A DNA stretch of 64,000 bases, taken from NCBI GenBank assembly GCA_045538305.1, contig JAZSRC010000079.1, positions 1-64,000 on the forward strand. The letters are read 5' to 3'. The position numbers and the translations under genes were made by a program. Source of the DNA: SFHK01 sp045538305. GTDB lineage: Bacteria > Bacillota > Clostridia > Christensenellales > Aristaeellaceae. Below the pieces are notes generated by a model. The model was not told the origin of the DNA. It saw only the letters and a list, made by a program, of their open reading frames with translations, and searched no databases. Below are positions 48,866 through 57,375 of this stretch, piece by piece; the first letter of the stretch is position 1, and each line of letters begins with the position of its first letter.

Positions 48866-51781
48866 ATGAATATTACGGAGAGGCTTAATGGCAACCTGAA
48901 AGAGTATCAGTCCATTCCTTTTTGGAGCTGGAACGATAAACTTGATCCTGACAGGCTCAGGCAGCAGATACGGGATATGAAGGCTGCCGGTATCGGTGGC
49001 TTTTTCATGCACGCAAGGGGCGGCCTCACGACCGAATATCTTAGTGATGAATGGTTAGATGATATAAAGCATTGCATTGACGAAGCCGCGAAGCAGGGAA
49101 TGGACGCATGGGCATACGATGAAAATGGCTGGCCGAGCGGTTTTGCGGGTATGAAGCTGATTGAAAACCCCGAAAATCATGCGCATTACCTTACCTGTGA
49201 GGCGCGTCCTACGTTTGATGCCGAGGCACTTGCCTGTTATCGTGTGGAAGAGGGAAAGCTGATTCGCGTTACGGAGGATGAAAACGAAAGCTGTGTTTGT
49301 CTGTATGACCGCACCAATTCCTCTGTTGTCGATATCCTCAACTGGAAAATCGTGCGCAAGTTCATCGATGAAACACATGAAAAGTATTATGCGCGCTTTA
49401 AGGAAGATTTTGGAAAGGTGCTGGCAGGCTTCTTTACGGATGAACCGCAGTATTTCCGCTATCAGACTGCGTACAGCCCCGTGATGCTGAAGGCATACAG
49501 GGATTTGTATAGCGAAGATCTTCTGGATGAACTCGGCGCCTTATTCATTGACTGCGATTCCAGCGACAAGCTGCGCTGGAGATACTGGAAACTGATGAAC
49601 GATCTGTATACCGAAGCCTTCGCGGGGCAGATATACAGATGGTGTGAGGAGAAGGGCGTTAAGCTTACCGGCCACTCCATCGAAGAGCGGAATCTGTTTG
49701 GCCAGATGATCTGCTGTGCAGGCATTATGCCGTTTTACGAGTACGAGCATATACCGGGCATTGATTGGCTTGGCAGAGAAATCGATACCGAGATCGCGCC
49801 CAAGCAGGTGGCCTCTGCCGCCCAACAGCTGGGGAAAAAGCATGTCATTACCGAAACCTTTGCTTGCTGCGGCTGGGATGTAACGCCCAAAGAGCTTAAG
49901 CGTATCGCTGAATGGCAGTATGTGAACGGCGTAAATCAGATGTGCCAGCACTTGTATCCGTATTCTATCCGCGGGCAGAGAAAGCGCGATTATCCCGCGT
50001 TTTATACCAATCACAACCCGTGGATGAAGGATTTCCTCGACTTCAACAACTACTTTACTGCGCTCGGTTATATGCTTGCAGAAAGCCATGAGATTGCCGA
50101 GACGCTGGTAATTCATCCTGTGCACAGTGCGTATTTTACCTTTAAGCGCGACGATCCTTCCAGCGTAAAGGATCTGGATCGTCGGTTTGCAAACTTAGTG
50201 GAATCGCTGGGCGCACGAGGGATCGGACATCATTATGCTGATGAATCGCTGTTGGCGAAATACGGAAGCGTAAAGGGCCATCGGATTCATGTTGGCAAAT
50301 GTTCATATTCCTATGTTGTCGTTCCCGATATGCGCGGCCTTGATAAAACGACGGTCGACTTGTTGAAGGAATATGCCGCTGCTGGAGGTAGGTTGTACTT
50401 TGCAGGTGATAAGGTACCGGAACTCGTAAACGGCGAAAAAGCGGATATTGGCCTTATCAGCAACATCCGTTTTGAGGATATCAAAAATCCCGGCATATCC
50501 ACCGACAGAGACGATACTGCCATCCGCATGACGATCAGACGCAGCGACTTCGGCGATTTCATTTATGCAGTTAACCTTTCAAAAGATGAAACCGATTCCG
50601 TTCGCATTCATGTGAATGCACGCGGCGCGAAAAAGTACCTGCTCGACAAACGGGTGTACGCGCCCATCGTATTTGAAGAGTGTGAAAACGGCGGCATCGA
50701 TATTCCGCTTACGCTCATGGCTGGCGAATCCATTATCATCTTCCTTTCCGGTTCGGCGAAATCTGCGGAAAAAGCTGCCGAAAAGAAAGTGCAGGTTATC
50801 TGTGCCCCGCAGGCGTTTATTGAACAGATGGACGAAAATGCGCTTACGCTTGACACCTGCCGCTTGTCGTACGACAACAAGGAGTATACCGATGAACTGC
50901 CCGTAATGGCGGTTTCCGATCGTCTGCTTCGCGAAAAGCGGAACGGCAGCGTGTACCTGAAATATACATTTGACGTAAAGGCAAAGCCTTCGACTCTTCG
51001 CATTGAAGCGGAGAAGATGAATGCTGCCGGCGTATGGCTGAACGGAGAAAGTATTTCGCTTGACGGACAGGGTACGCAGGATCCGTCGTTTGTTACGGCG
51101 GATATAGCATCCAGAATTCGTCTCGGCGTTAACGAGGTTGTATTCCTGATCGACTACTATCAGAGTGAGCATGTGTACAAGGTGTTTAACGGCGTATATT
51201 ATGATCGTGACGATACCACGGAAAGTCTGGTTAACTGCTTGAGCTACGAAACGGATATTGAGTGCATCTATCTGCGTGGCGATTTCTGTGTGGACGCACC
51301 CGCATTTGAAGCAGGAGCCAAACGCACGCTTTTAAACGAAGGACCGTTCAGAATTACGCTTCCGAGGAAGTATGTAACGCTGAATGCGCTGGCGAAGGAT
51401 GGCTTCCCGTTCTTTGCCGGCACGATGACCGTATCTGTTCCCTTTACTGCAAAAGGCGACGAAACGCTAATGAAGCTCGTTGGCAGATTCGCGACCGCGC
51501 GCGTATCCGTGAACGGTGGCGAAGAGAAGCTTCTGATGTTTGACGATGTGCTGGACATTTCAAAGGATATAAAACGCGGCGCAAACGTTGCGAAGATTTC
51601 CATCACCAACAGCTGCAGAAACATTTACGGGCCCTTCCATAATCCTTCAGATCCCGACTCCTATGCCGTAAGCCCCGATTCCTTCAGCCTGTACGGCACT
51701 TGGAAGGACGGACAATCCGCCCATTATACGGACAGATATGCCTTCACCTACTTTGGTATTGATGAGATTGAACTGATGTAA
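48866..51781 (+). CDS. Large glycoside hydrolase, GH106-like (alpha-L-rhamnosidase family)
   Basis: 971-residue cytoplasmic enzyme with no signal peptide. The N-terminal 'FWSWNDKLDPDRLRQQIRDMKAAGIGGFFMHARGGL' and 'GMDAWAYDENGWPSGFAG' are the pattern of the GH106-type alpha-L-rhamnosidase barrel, followed by 'FFTDEPQYF' and 'HVITETFACCGWDVTPKELKRIAEWQYVNGVNQMCQHLYPYSIRG'. Beta-sandwich domains with galactose-binding-like folds fill the C-terminal half (about 530-971). Rhamnose from pectin or a related sugar is a plausible target, but family membership is by eye and the substrate is open. ATG 48866 follows GGGGGATGC. A bidirectional terminator follows. Confidence 0.8.
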   Translation: MNITERLNGNLKEYQSIPFWSWNDKLDPDRLRQQIRDMKAAGIGGFFMHARGGLTTEYLSDEWLDDIKHCIDEAAKQGMDAWAYDENGWPSGFAGMKLIENPENHAHYLTCEARPTFDAEALACYRVEEGKLIRVTEDENESCVCLYDRTNSSVVDILNWKIVRKFIDETHEKYYARFKEDFGKVLAGFFTDEPQYFRYQTAYSPVMLKAYRDLYSEDLLDELGALFIDCDSSDKLRWRYWKLMNDLYTEAFAGQIYRWCEEKGVKLTGHSIEERNLFGQMICCAGIMPFYEYEHIPGIDWLGREIDTEIAPKQVASAAQQLGKKHVITETFACCGWDVTPKELKRIAEWQYVNGVNQMCQHLYPYSIRGQRKRDYPAFYTNHNPWMKDFLDFNNYFTALGYMLAESHEIAETLVIHPVHSAYFTFKRDDPSSVKDLDRRFANLVESLGARGIGHHYADESLLAKYGSVKGHRIHVGKCSYSYVVVPDMRGLDKTTVDLLKEYAAAGGRLYFAGDKVPELVNGEKADIGLISNIRFEDIKNPGISTDRDDTAIRMTIRRSDFGDFIYAVNLSKDETDSVRIHVNARGAKKYLLDKRVYAPIVFEECENGGIDIPLTLMAGESIIIFLSGSAKSAEKAAEKKVQVICAPQAFIEQMDENALTLDTCRLSYDNKEYTDELPVMAVSDRLLREKRNGSVYLKYTFDVKAKPSTLRIEAEKMNAAGVWLNGESISLDGQGTQDPSFVTADIASRIRLGVNEVVFLIDYYQSEHVYKVFNGVYYDRDDTTESLVNCLSYETDIECIYLRGDFCVDAPAFEAGAKRTLLNEGPFRITLPRKYVTLNALAKDGFPFFAGTMTVSVPFTAKGDETLMKLVGRFATARVSVNGGEEKLLMFDDVLDISKDIKRGANVAKISITNSCRNIYGPFHNPSDPDSYAVSPDSFSLYGTWKDGQSAHYTDRYAFTYFGIDEIELM

Positions 51782-51804
51782 GGTTCGTTCAAGTAGTATA
51801 TAAT

Positions 51805-51848
51805 AACCGACCGGAAAAATGCGTTCAGGGGCATCTTTCCGGTCGGTT
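51805..51848. terminator. Bidirectional terminator
   Basis: 13-bp stem AACCGACCGGAAA / TTTCCGGTCGGTT between the converging GH106-like and rqcH genes. Confidence 0.8.
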
Positions 51849-51880
51849 GTTTTATTGTGCGGTTCTTATCCGGCCTGTAC

Positions 51881-53587
51881 TTAATCAGGCGTTACAAAAA
51901 CGGTACGCTGGTGCGTGTAAATGACAAAGCCTGGCTTGGAACCGCTGGGCTTTTTGACATATTTGCGCATGGTATAGTCTACCGCAACGTTAGAGGAAGC
52001 ATGGTATTTGGAATGCTTTGCGGCAAGACCTGCAGCAAAAAGGATGGTATCATTTGTAGGCTTTTCGCTTTTGATTATGACGTGAGAACCGGGCGCATCC
52101 TTTACGTGAAGCCACCACTCGTTCAATCCTGCGCTGAAGGTGAGCTTTTCATTCTGCAGGTTGTTTTTGCCTACCAGGATTTCGGTTCCGTCCGCTGACA
52201 TGTAGCGGAAAGGTTCGGAAGGAGGCAGCGCCTTGATCTGACGGCGACTGGCTGTGTCCTTCATGTAGCCCTGCTTGACAAGTTCTTCTCTCAGTTCCCA
52301 AAGGGAAGGCTCGTCCGTGCATTTTCCGAGGTTCTCCATCTGTCCTTCCAGATATAAAAGCTCCTCTTCGGAAAGCCGGCGCTGTTCTTCGGCAAGCTTT
52401 CTTGCGCTTTGCGCTTTTTTGTATAGTTTAAAATAGCGCTGTGCGTTTGCCGTAGCGGAAAGCTTTTCGTCCAGCTCCACCTCCAGCATTTCGCAGTTCT
52501 CATCATAGTAATTGGGCAGGAATACGGTTTTCATTCCCTTTTTCACAAGATGAGGACTGGCGGACAACAGTTCGCCCTTAATCCGGTATTCCTCCATGCG
52601 GGCTCCTGCGGCGAGCGCTTCCAACTGAAGCGCGATTTTCTTTTCCACGCGTTCAATATTGTTTTTGATTACTTTGTGAATGGATGCGCTTTTCTGTTTC
52701 ATCCTCTCTTCGCGGTCGCGAAGAAAATAAAAATCGTCAATCGCCTCAGAAAGCGTTGAGTATCCGCGCGAAGGCGTCGTTTGACGACTTTTGTAGTCGA
52801 ATGCGATAAAGTCTGCGATTTCGCCTGCGTCTGTTAAAAGCACCTTCGGAGAGGGATTTTCGAGTATGTCGGTAAGTGCTTTTGAAACCGATTCGGCCGT
52901 TTTGGCGCGATCGATTGTTTCTAATCCCGCGTTTTCTTCTCCCGTTGCGCGGAAGCAAAGCTCTCTTGCAAGCGGCGCGGAAAGACCGCTGATGGAATCG
53001 GCCAGTACGCGGGGGAGCGTGCCTGAGGCTTGAGACAAGGCGCGGAATATTTCGTTTGCTCCGGCTTTGTCAAAGGGAATCTTGCCATGCGCCGGCGGAT
53101 TCATATAGGGAAGACCGGGAAGTACTTCGCGAAAGCTTGATACCGCTTCGTTTACGCGCCTTGCGCTCTCCAATATACGGCCTTCCGAATTGATGAATAT
53201 GATATTGGAATGCTTTCCCATGAACTCCGCGATGATGCTCTTTTTTGCGCGGTCGCCCAGCTCGTCGGTGTGCTCAATGTCGATTCTGAGTATGCGGTCA
53301 GAATCAATCTGATGTACGCCGGAAACGCGCCCGCCCAGCAGGTGTTTTCTCAAAAGCATACAAAGATTCGGCGGCTCCAGAGGATTGGCCTTTTTAATAC
53401 GCGTAATCTGCGCGCGTGCGCATCCGGCGCTTGCCGACAAAAGCAGCTGATGGTTTTCGCCATTATTACGGATGGTAATTATAATTTCGTCCCTTTCAGG
53501 CTGCGCGATTTTATCAATTCTGCCGCCTGCAAGCATTCTGTCCAATTCTTTTGCAATCAGATAAAAGGTAACGCCGTCCATCGGCAT
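51881..53587 (-). CDS. rqcH: Rqc2 homologue RqcH (NFACT protein)
   Basis: 568-residue NFACT-family protein. RqcH binds stalled 50S subunits with peptidyl-tRNA and directs alanine tailing in ribosome quality control. The NFACT-N domain begins 'GVTFYLIAKELDRMLAGGRIDKI'; an aspartate-arginine pair in 'QIDSDRILRIDIEH' matches the catalytic position. Helix-hairpin-helix and coiled-coil regions (about 280-440) and the NFACT-R domain ('LHVKDAPGSHVIIK', 'AAKHSKYHASSNVAVDYTMRKYVKKPSGSKPGFVIYTHQRTV') complete it. Start ATG 53587 follows TTGGAGGG; the longer frame lacks a site. Confidence 0.96.
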   Translation of the reverse strand: MPMDGVTFYLIAKELDRMLAGGRIDKIAQPERDEIIITIRNNGENHQLLLSASAGCARAQITRIKKANPLEPPNLCMLLRKHLLGGRVSGVHQIDSDRILRIDIEHTDELGDRAKKSIIAEFMGKHSNIIFINSEGRILESARRVNEAVSSFREVLPGLPYMNPPAHGKIPFDKAGANEIFRALSQASGTLPRVLADSISGLSAPLARELCFRATGEENAGLETIDRAKTAESVSKALTDILENPSPKVLLTDAGEIADFIAFDYKSRQTTPSRGYSTLSEAIDDFYFLRDREERMKQKSASIHKVIKNNIERVEKKIALQLEALAAGARMEEYRIKGELLSASPHLVKKGMKTVFLPNYYDENCEMLEVELDEKLSATANAQRYFKLYKKAQSARKLAEEQRRLSEEELLYLEGQMENLGKCTDEPSLWELREELVKQGYMKDTASRRQIKALPPSEPFRYMSADGTEILVGKNNLQNEKLTFSAGLNEWWLHVKDAPGSHVIIKSEKPTNDTILFAAGLAAKHSKYHASSNVAVDYTMRKYVKKPSGSKPGFVIYTHQRTVFVTPD

Positions 53588-53617
53588 AAGGATTCCCTCC
53601 AAATCGTAATTCAATTG

Positions 53618-53646
53618 ATTATAACTGATAATACATATATTTTCAA
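53618..53646 (-). promoter_or_regulatory. Promoter of rqcH
   Basis: On the minus strand: TTGAAA (53646-53641), 17-base spacer, TATAAT (53623-53618). Confidence 0.65.
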
Positions 53647-53652
53647 TGCCGA

Positions 53653-53681
53653 TTGATTCTTTTTTAACGTTGTGGTAGAAT
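53653..53681 (+). promoter_or_regulatory. Promoter of the gerM-rph operon
   Basis: TTGATT at 53653-53658, 17-base spacer, TAGAAT at 53676-53681, back to back with the rqcH promoter. Confidence 0.6.
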
Positions 53682-53745
53682 AAGCATACCCTCCGGCTGC
53701 CCGGAATAGCATAAAGCGATTAAACTCGGTTGGGAGGGGATGCGG

Positions 53746-54819
53746 ATGAAAATCAGCGTGAATAAAAAGCAGCTGTATCTGATTGCCGCAATGATTCTTT
53801 TGGCGACGCTTCTGATTCTTTCGTCCATGGAGAATACAGATTCCGACAGGAACAATACAGATGGCTATACGCATTCGCCATCGCCAAGCCCCATTTTGAC
53901 GCCTGCACCGTCTGCAGAGGCGTCTGCGCGGCCGGAGAGCACCATGAATACGGTTGTCTACTATCAGGATGATTATGGGTATCTGGTGCCGGTGATGCGC
54001 ACAATCAAGGCACAGGAGGGTGTGGCGAAGGCAACGCTCAACCTGATGGTGAAAAGCGTGTACAACGATATGGAAGCCGCTAGGCTGGGTCTGCGAACAG
54101 TGATTCCCGAAAACACATCGATAGATCTGGATATATCCTCGGGAGTTGCACATGTGGATCTTGGAAAAGAGGCGCTTTCGTGCCCCGATGCGGCGGCAGA
54201 AAGCGTGATGGTGAACGCAATTGTACATGCACTGACGGGGTTTGATACGGTAGACAGCGTCATGTTTACAATCAACGGACATAAAACCGAAACGCTGACA
54301 AACGGAACGCCTATTTCGGGCGAATTTCATGAAGGGGCTTTGAACCTTGAAAGCTCGGCTTATACGAGCGGCTCCGAAATGGTTACATTGTATTTTACGG
54401 GTGAATCGCCCAGTATGATCGTTCCCGTTACGCGCGTCGTATATGGCTCGGGTGACCTTCAAACGGCGGTTGTCGAGCTTGTAAAGGGCCCGGGCGTTTC
54501 TTCGCCCTTGAACGGAGTGATTCCGGCGGGCTGCGGGCTGATCAGCGCTGAAGTAAAAAACAGGATTGCCCAAATCAATTTTACGGAAGAATTCATTAGG
54601 ATTGCCGAGGAGACGGACGGAGGAAGGCTGGCGCTTCGTGCGCTGGTATTGACTTGTCTCGAGTTTGACGGCGTAGACAGTGTAGAAATACTGGTAGAAG
54701 GCAAGCCTTACGATACGGGCGAAGGAACGCTGGCAGCGCCTACTTTTGTCAATAGTGCAGGCTCCATAGAAGATGCGTTTATACTGAAGCAAAGTGAAGA
54801 ACTGTTCGAGTTTGAATAA
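53746..54819 (+). CDS. gerM: GerM-type sporulation protein, two GerMN domains
   Basis: 357-residue surface protein with an N-terminal anchor helix (about residues 10-26), a serine/proline-rich spacer (SPSPSPILTPAPSAEASARPES) and two GerMN domains at about 68-195 and 215-340. Each has the 'VYYQDDYGYLVPVMRTI' or 'LYFTGESPSMIVPVTRVV' strand pattern, then 'NLMVKS' or 'ELVKGP' and 'ALxxTV' core helices. GerM helps assemble the spore envelope in Bacillus. It is followed by rph/rdgB and a YfcE-type gene, the same order as gerM-rph-ysnA-ysnB in Bacillus subtilis. ATG 53746 fits GGGAGGGG better than ATG 53740. No lipobox cysteine. Confidence 0.88.
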   Translation: MKISVNKKQLYLIAAMILLATLLILSSMENTDSDRNNTDGYTHSPSPSPILTPAPSAEASARPESTMNTVVYYQDDYGYLVPVMRTIKAQEGVAKATLNLMVKSVYNDMEAARLGLRTVIPENTSIDLDISSGVAHVDLGKEALSCPDAAAESVMVNAIVHALTGFDTVDSVMFTINGHKTETLTNGTPISGEFHEGALNLESSAYTSGSEMVTLYFTGESPSMIVPVTRVVYGSGDLQTAVVELVKGPGVSSPLNGVIPAGCGLISAEVKNRIAQINFTEEFIRIAEETDGGRLALRALVLTCLEFDGVDSVEILVEGKPYDTGEGTLAAPTFVNSAGSIEDAFILKQSEELFEFE

Positions 54820-54839
54820 TACAGGAAGGAAAGATACAA

Positions 54840-56168
54840 ATGGAAATTACCAGAAAACCCTCGCAGATGCGATCCATAAAGATGACTGCGGACTATACCG
54901 AAATGGCGGCGGGATCTGTTTTAATCGAGTGCGGCCGCACGCGCGTATTGTGTACTGCGTCGGTTGTAGAAAATGTGCCGCCGTTTAAGAAAGGTACCGG
55001 ACAAGGCTGGCTTACGGCGGAGTACTCCATGCTTCCCAGCTCTACCACCAGGCGCAAAGAGCGCGATGGCATTAAAAAGGATGGCCGCGGCGTTGAAATT
55101 CAACGATTGATAGGCCGTTCTCTTCGCGCAGCATGCGATCTTACGCGCCTTGGCGAGCGAACCATCTATATTGACTGCGATGTTCTTCAGGCGGATGGCG
55201 GTACGCGTACCGCTTCTATCAGCGGCGCATATGCCGCGCTGGTGATTGCCTGTGATAAGCTTATCAAACAGGGTCTGATTGTGGATTCACCTGTCGTCAG
55301 GCAGCTGGCCGCGGTCAGCGTAGGTATTGTCGACAATGTTCCTACGCTCGATCTTGAATACATTCAGGATTCGCGCGCACAGGTGGATATGAATGTGATT
55401 ATGACAAAAGAAGGCGACGGAACCATGCGCTATGTGGAAGTGCAGGGAACAGGCGAAGGCCGCGCTTTTGACAAAAAGGAAATGGATCAGCTGCTGTCCC
55501 TTGCCAAAAAGGGAATTGAAAAGCTTATGAAAAAGCAGCTTTCCGTATTGGGAGAACGTGCCAAGATCATCGGTAAGCTGCCCAAGCTTGTCGCGGCAAC
55601 AAAGAATTTCGGAAAGCTTAAGGAGCTTAAGGCGCTTTTGGGCGATAAATTTGACGTTGTCAGCATGCATGAAGCAGGAGTAGACGATGAAATCGAGGAA
55701 ACGGGCGTAACGTTTGAGGAAAATGCCGCCATAAAAGCGGAGTCGCTTATGAAGCTGGTAGGCTGCGCTACCGTTGCGGATGATTCCGGCCTTGAAGTGG
55801 ATGCGCTGAACGGAGCGCCAGGCGTGTACAGCGCAAGGTACATCGGCGTTCATGGGGACGATGAGGCGAATAACGATAAGCTTTTGAAGGAGCTCGAAAA
55901 TGTGCCCGCGCCTCGTACCGGGCGGTTTGTGTGCGCGATTGCACTTGCAAGACCCGGCAGGGAAACGATGATTGTCAGAGGAGCGTGTGAAGGCAGCATA
56001 GCCTTTGAAAGAAAAGGAAACGGCGGTTTCGGCTATGATCCGCTGTTTGAATGCAATCAGTTAAACGGCAAAACCTTCGCGCAGGCCTCTGACGAAGAGA
56101 AGAACAGCATTTCGCATCGCGCAAATGCCATACGCGCACTTGTCCGTAAACTGGAGACAGAAAAATGA
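54840..56168 (+). CDS. Fused RNase PH and RdgB/HAM1 NTP pyrophosphatase
   Basis: 442-residue fusion. Residues 1-245 are RNase PH ('GSVLIECGRTRVLCTASV', 'GWLTAEYSMLPSSTTRRKERD', 'GRSLRAACDLTRLGERTIYIDCDVLQADGGTRTASISGA'), a 3' tRNA-trimming phosphorolytic enzyme. Residues 250-442 are RdgB ('LVAATKNFGKLKELKALL', 'TFEENAAIKAESLM', 'VADDSGLEVDALNGAPGVYSARY', 'GFGYDPLFE', 'ISHRANAIRALVRKLE'), which removes ITP and XTP. No stop or frameshift lies in the linker. In B. subtilis these are two adjacent genes (rph, ysnA). ATG 54840 follows AGGAAGG. It overlaps the next gene by four bases. Confidence 0.95.
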   Translation: MEITRKPSQMRSIKMTADYTEMAAGSVLIECGRTRVLCTASVVENVPPFKKGTGQGWLTAEYSMLPSSTTRRKERDGIKKDGRGVEIQRLIGRSLRAACDLTRLGERTIYIDCDVLQADGGTRTASISGAYAALVIACDKLIKQGLIVDSPVVRQLAAVSVGIVDNVPTLDLEYIQDSRAQVDMNVIMTKEGDGTMRYVEVQGTGEGRAFDKKEMDQLLSLAKKGIEKLMKKQLSVLGERAKIIGKLPKLVAATKNFGKLKELKALLGDKFDVVSMHEAGVDDEIEETGVTFEENAAIKAESLMKLVGCATVADDSGLEVDALNGAPGVYSARYIGVHGDDEANNDKLLKELENVPAPRTGRFVCAIALARPGRETMIVRGACEGSIAFERKGNGGFGYDPLFECNQLNGKTFAQASDEEKNSISHRANAIRALVRKLETEK

Positions 56169-56623
56169 TCCGAATCGGTGTATTAAGCGACAGCCACGGC
56201 ATGATGAATCTGCTGTATGATGCGGTGGATGAAATGAAGCATTGCGACGTGATCGTCCATCTGGGCGATCACGCGGGCGATGCCAAGGAGATTTCGGCAA
56301 GAACGGGGAAAACAACCTGGATTGTATCCGGAAATTGCGATTGGTTTTCGGATTATGATAATGGCAGAATCCTGGAGTATGAGGGCGTGAGGGTGTACAT
56401 CACGCACGGTCATGCAGAAAGCGTGAAAAGCGGCCTTACCAAACTGTCGCTGAAAGCAGAGGCGCTGGAAGCGGGCCTTGTTCTTTACGGACATACGCAT
56501 AGGCCCTGCGTCGAACAGGATGGAAGGTGCATGTTTATAAACCCCGGTGCAATACGCGACGGAAGATATGCAATTGTTGAAATTGACAGTGGAAATATAC
56601 GTTCAAACCTGAAAAAACTGTAG
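56165..56623 (+). CDS. YfcE/MJ0936-family phosphodiesterase
   Basis: 152-residue calcineurin-type phosphodiesterase. Motifs 'VLSDSHGM', 'HLGDHAGDA', 'VSGNCDWFS', 'ITHGHA' and 'LYGHTHRPCVE' are all present, so the two-metal site is complete. It overlaps the RNase PH/RdgB gene by four bases (ATGA), in the position of ysnB in Bacillus. It may hydrolyse a 2',3'-cyclic or other phosphodiester; the physiological substrate is unknown. Confidence 0.93.
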   Translation: MIRIGVLSDSHGMMNLLYDAVDEMKHCDVIVHLGDHAGDAKEISARTGKTTWIVSGNCDWFSDYDNGRILEYEGVRVYITHGHAESVKSGLTKLSLKAEALEAGLVLYGHTHRPCVEQDGRCMFINPGAIRDGRYAIVEIDSGNIRSNLKKL

Positions 56624-56669
56624 GCTCAACGCGCTTAGGTAAATTTATTGTCAAATGCTCAAAAGGGTA

Positions 56670-56698
56670 TAGACATTTTGAGGAAATGGTGATATAAT
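56670..56698 (+). promoter_or_regulatory. Promoter of the tRNA cluster
   Basis: TAGACA at 56670-56675, 17-base spacer, TATAAT at 56693-56698, 48 bases before the first tRNA. Confidence 0.7.
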
Positions 56699-56746
56699 TC
56701 TATCCTGTCAGCGGGAATTGCGCTTTCGGAACGCGCGTTTGGACAT

Positions 56747-56820
<74 letters not shown>

Positions 56821-56827
56821 TAGATAT

Positions 56828-56902
56828 GGTGGATATAGCTCAGCTGGTTAGAGTGCCAGGTTGTGGCCCTGGAGGTCGTGGGTTCGAACCCCACTATTCA
56901 CC
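56828..56902 (+). tRNA. tRNA-His (GUG)
   Basis: Extra 5' G (position -1) pairing with C73, the identity element of tRNA-His. Anticodon stem CCAGG / CCTGG around loop TTGTGGC gives GUG. CCA not encoded. Confidence 0.95.
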
Positions 56903-56936
56903 CTATATCTATTTTTTTATGGGTTGACGCAGGTGC

Positions 56937-57009
56937 TGGGGTGTAGCCAAGCGGTCAAGGCACGGGGCTTTGACTCCCGCATTCGCTGGTTCGAACCCAG
57001 CCACCCCAG
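56937..57009 (+). tRNA. tRNA-Gln (UUG)
   Basis: Acceptor TGGGGTG / CACCCCA, anticodon stem CGGGG / TCCCG around loop CTTTGAC giving UUG. The U1-A72 pair is usual for tRNA-Gln. CCA not encoded. Confidence 0.95.
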
Positions 57010-57015
57010 GATTAT

Positions 57016-57088
57016 GATCTATTAGCTCAGTCGGTAGAGCACCTGACTTTTAATCAGGGTGTCCGGGGTTCGAATCCCCGATGGATCA
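57016..57088 (+). tRNA. tRNA-Lys (UUU)
   Basis: Acceptor GATCTAT / ATGGATC, anticodon stem CCTGA / TCAGG around loop CTTTTAA giving UUU. Last gene of the cluster; CCA not encoded. Confidence 0.95.
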
Positions 57089-57096
57089 TATTGAGA

Positions 57097-57130
57097 GGAG
57101 TGCATAGGCATGCATTCCGGGAATTTTTTT
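57097..57130 (+). terminator. Terminator of the tRNA cluster
   Basis: 9-bp stem GGAGTGCAT / ATGCATTCC, then GGGAA and seven T residues. The next 180 bases up to the minus-strand phosphoesterase terminators hold nothing I can call a gene. Confidence 0.65.
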
Positions 57131-57330
57131 GCTTTTTTTAAGCCAGGGAGGTCAATCGTTATAGATATTTTTGAAAAGATTGTCTTTTGCAACATCCTTT
57201 CCGACAATGCGGCGGAAAAAATAATGCCGGAAAGGCACCCAGCAGCGTGATGATGAATGAAAGCCTGTTTTTCTTGGATGCAACCCTTACATTATTTGAT
57301 TGCGGAGTTCCGGATTTCAGAAATCCGGAA

Positions 57331-57360
57331 TAAAAGCGGCTGCGGATAATTCCGCAGCCT
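57331..57360 (-). terminator. Terminator of the membrane phosphoesterase gene
   Basis: On the minus strand a 9-bp stem GGCTGCGGA / TCCGCAGCC with ATTA loop leads into GCTTTTATT. A second perfect 10-bp hairpin (TTCCGGATTT / AAATCCGGAA) lies at 57308-57330 just beyond. Confidence 0.7.
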
Positions 57361-57375
57361 GCTGGGATGAATATA

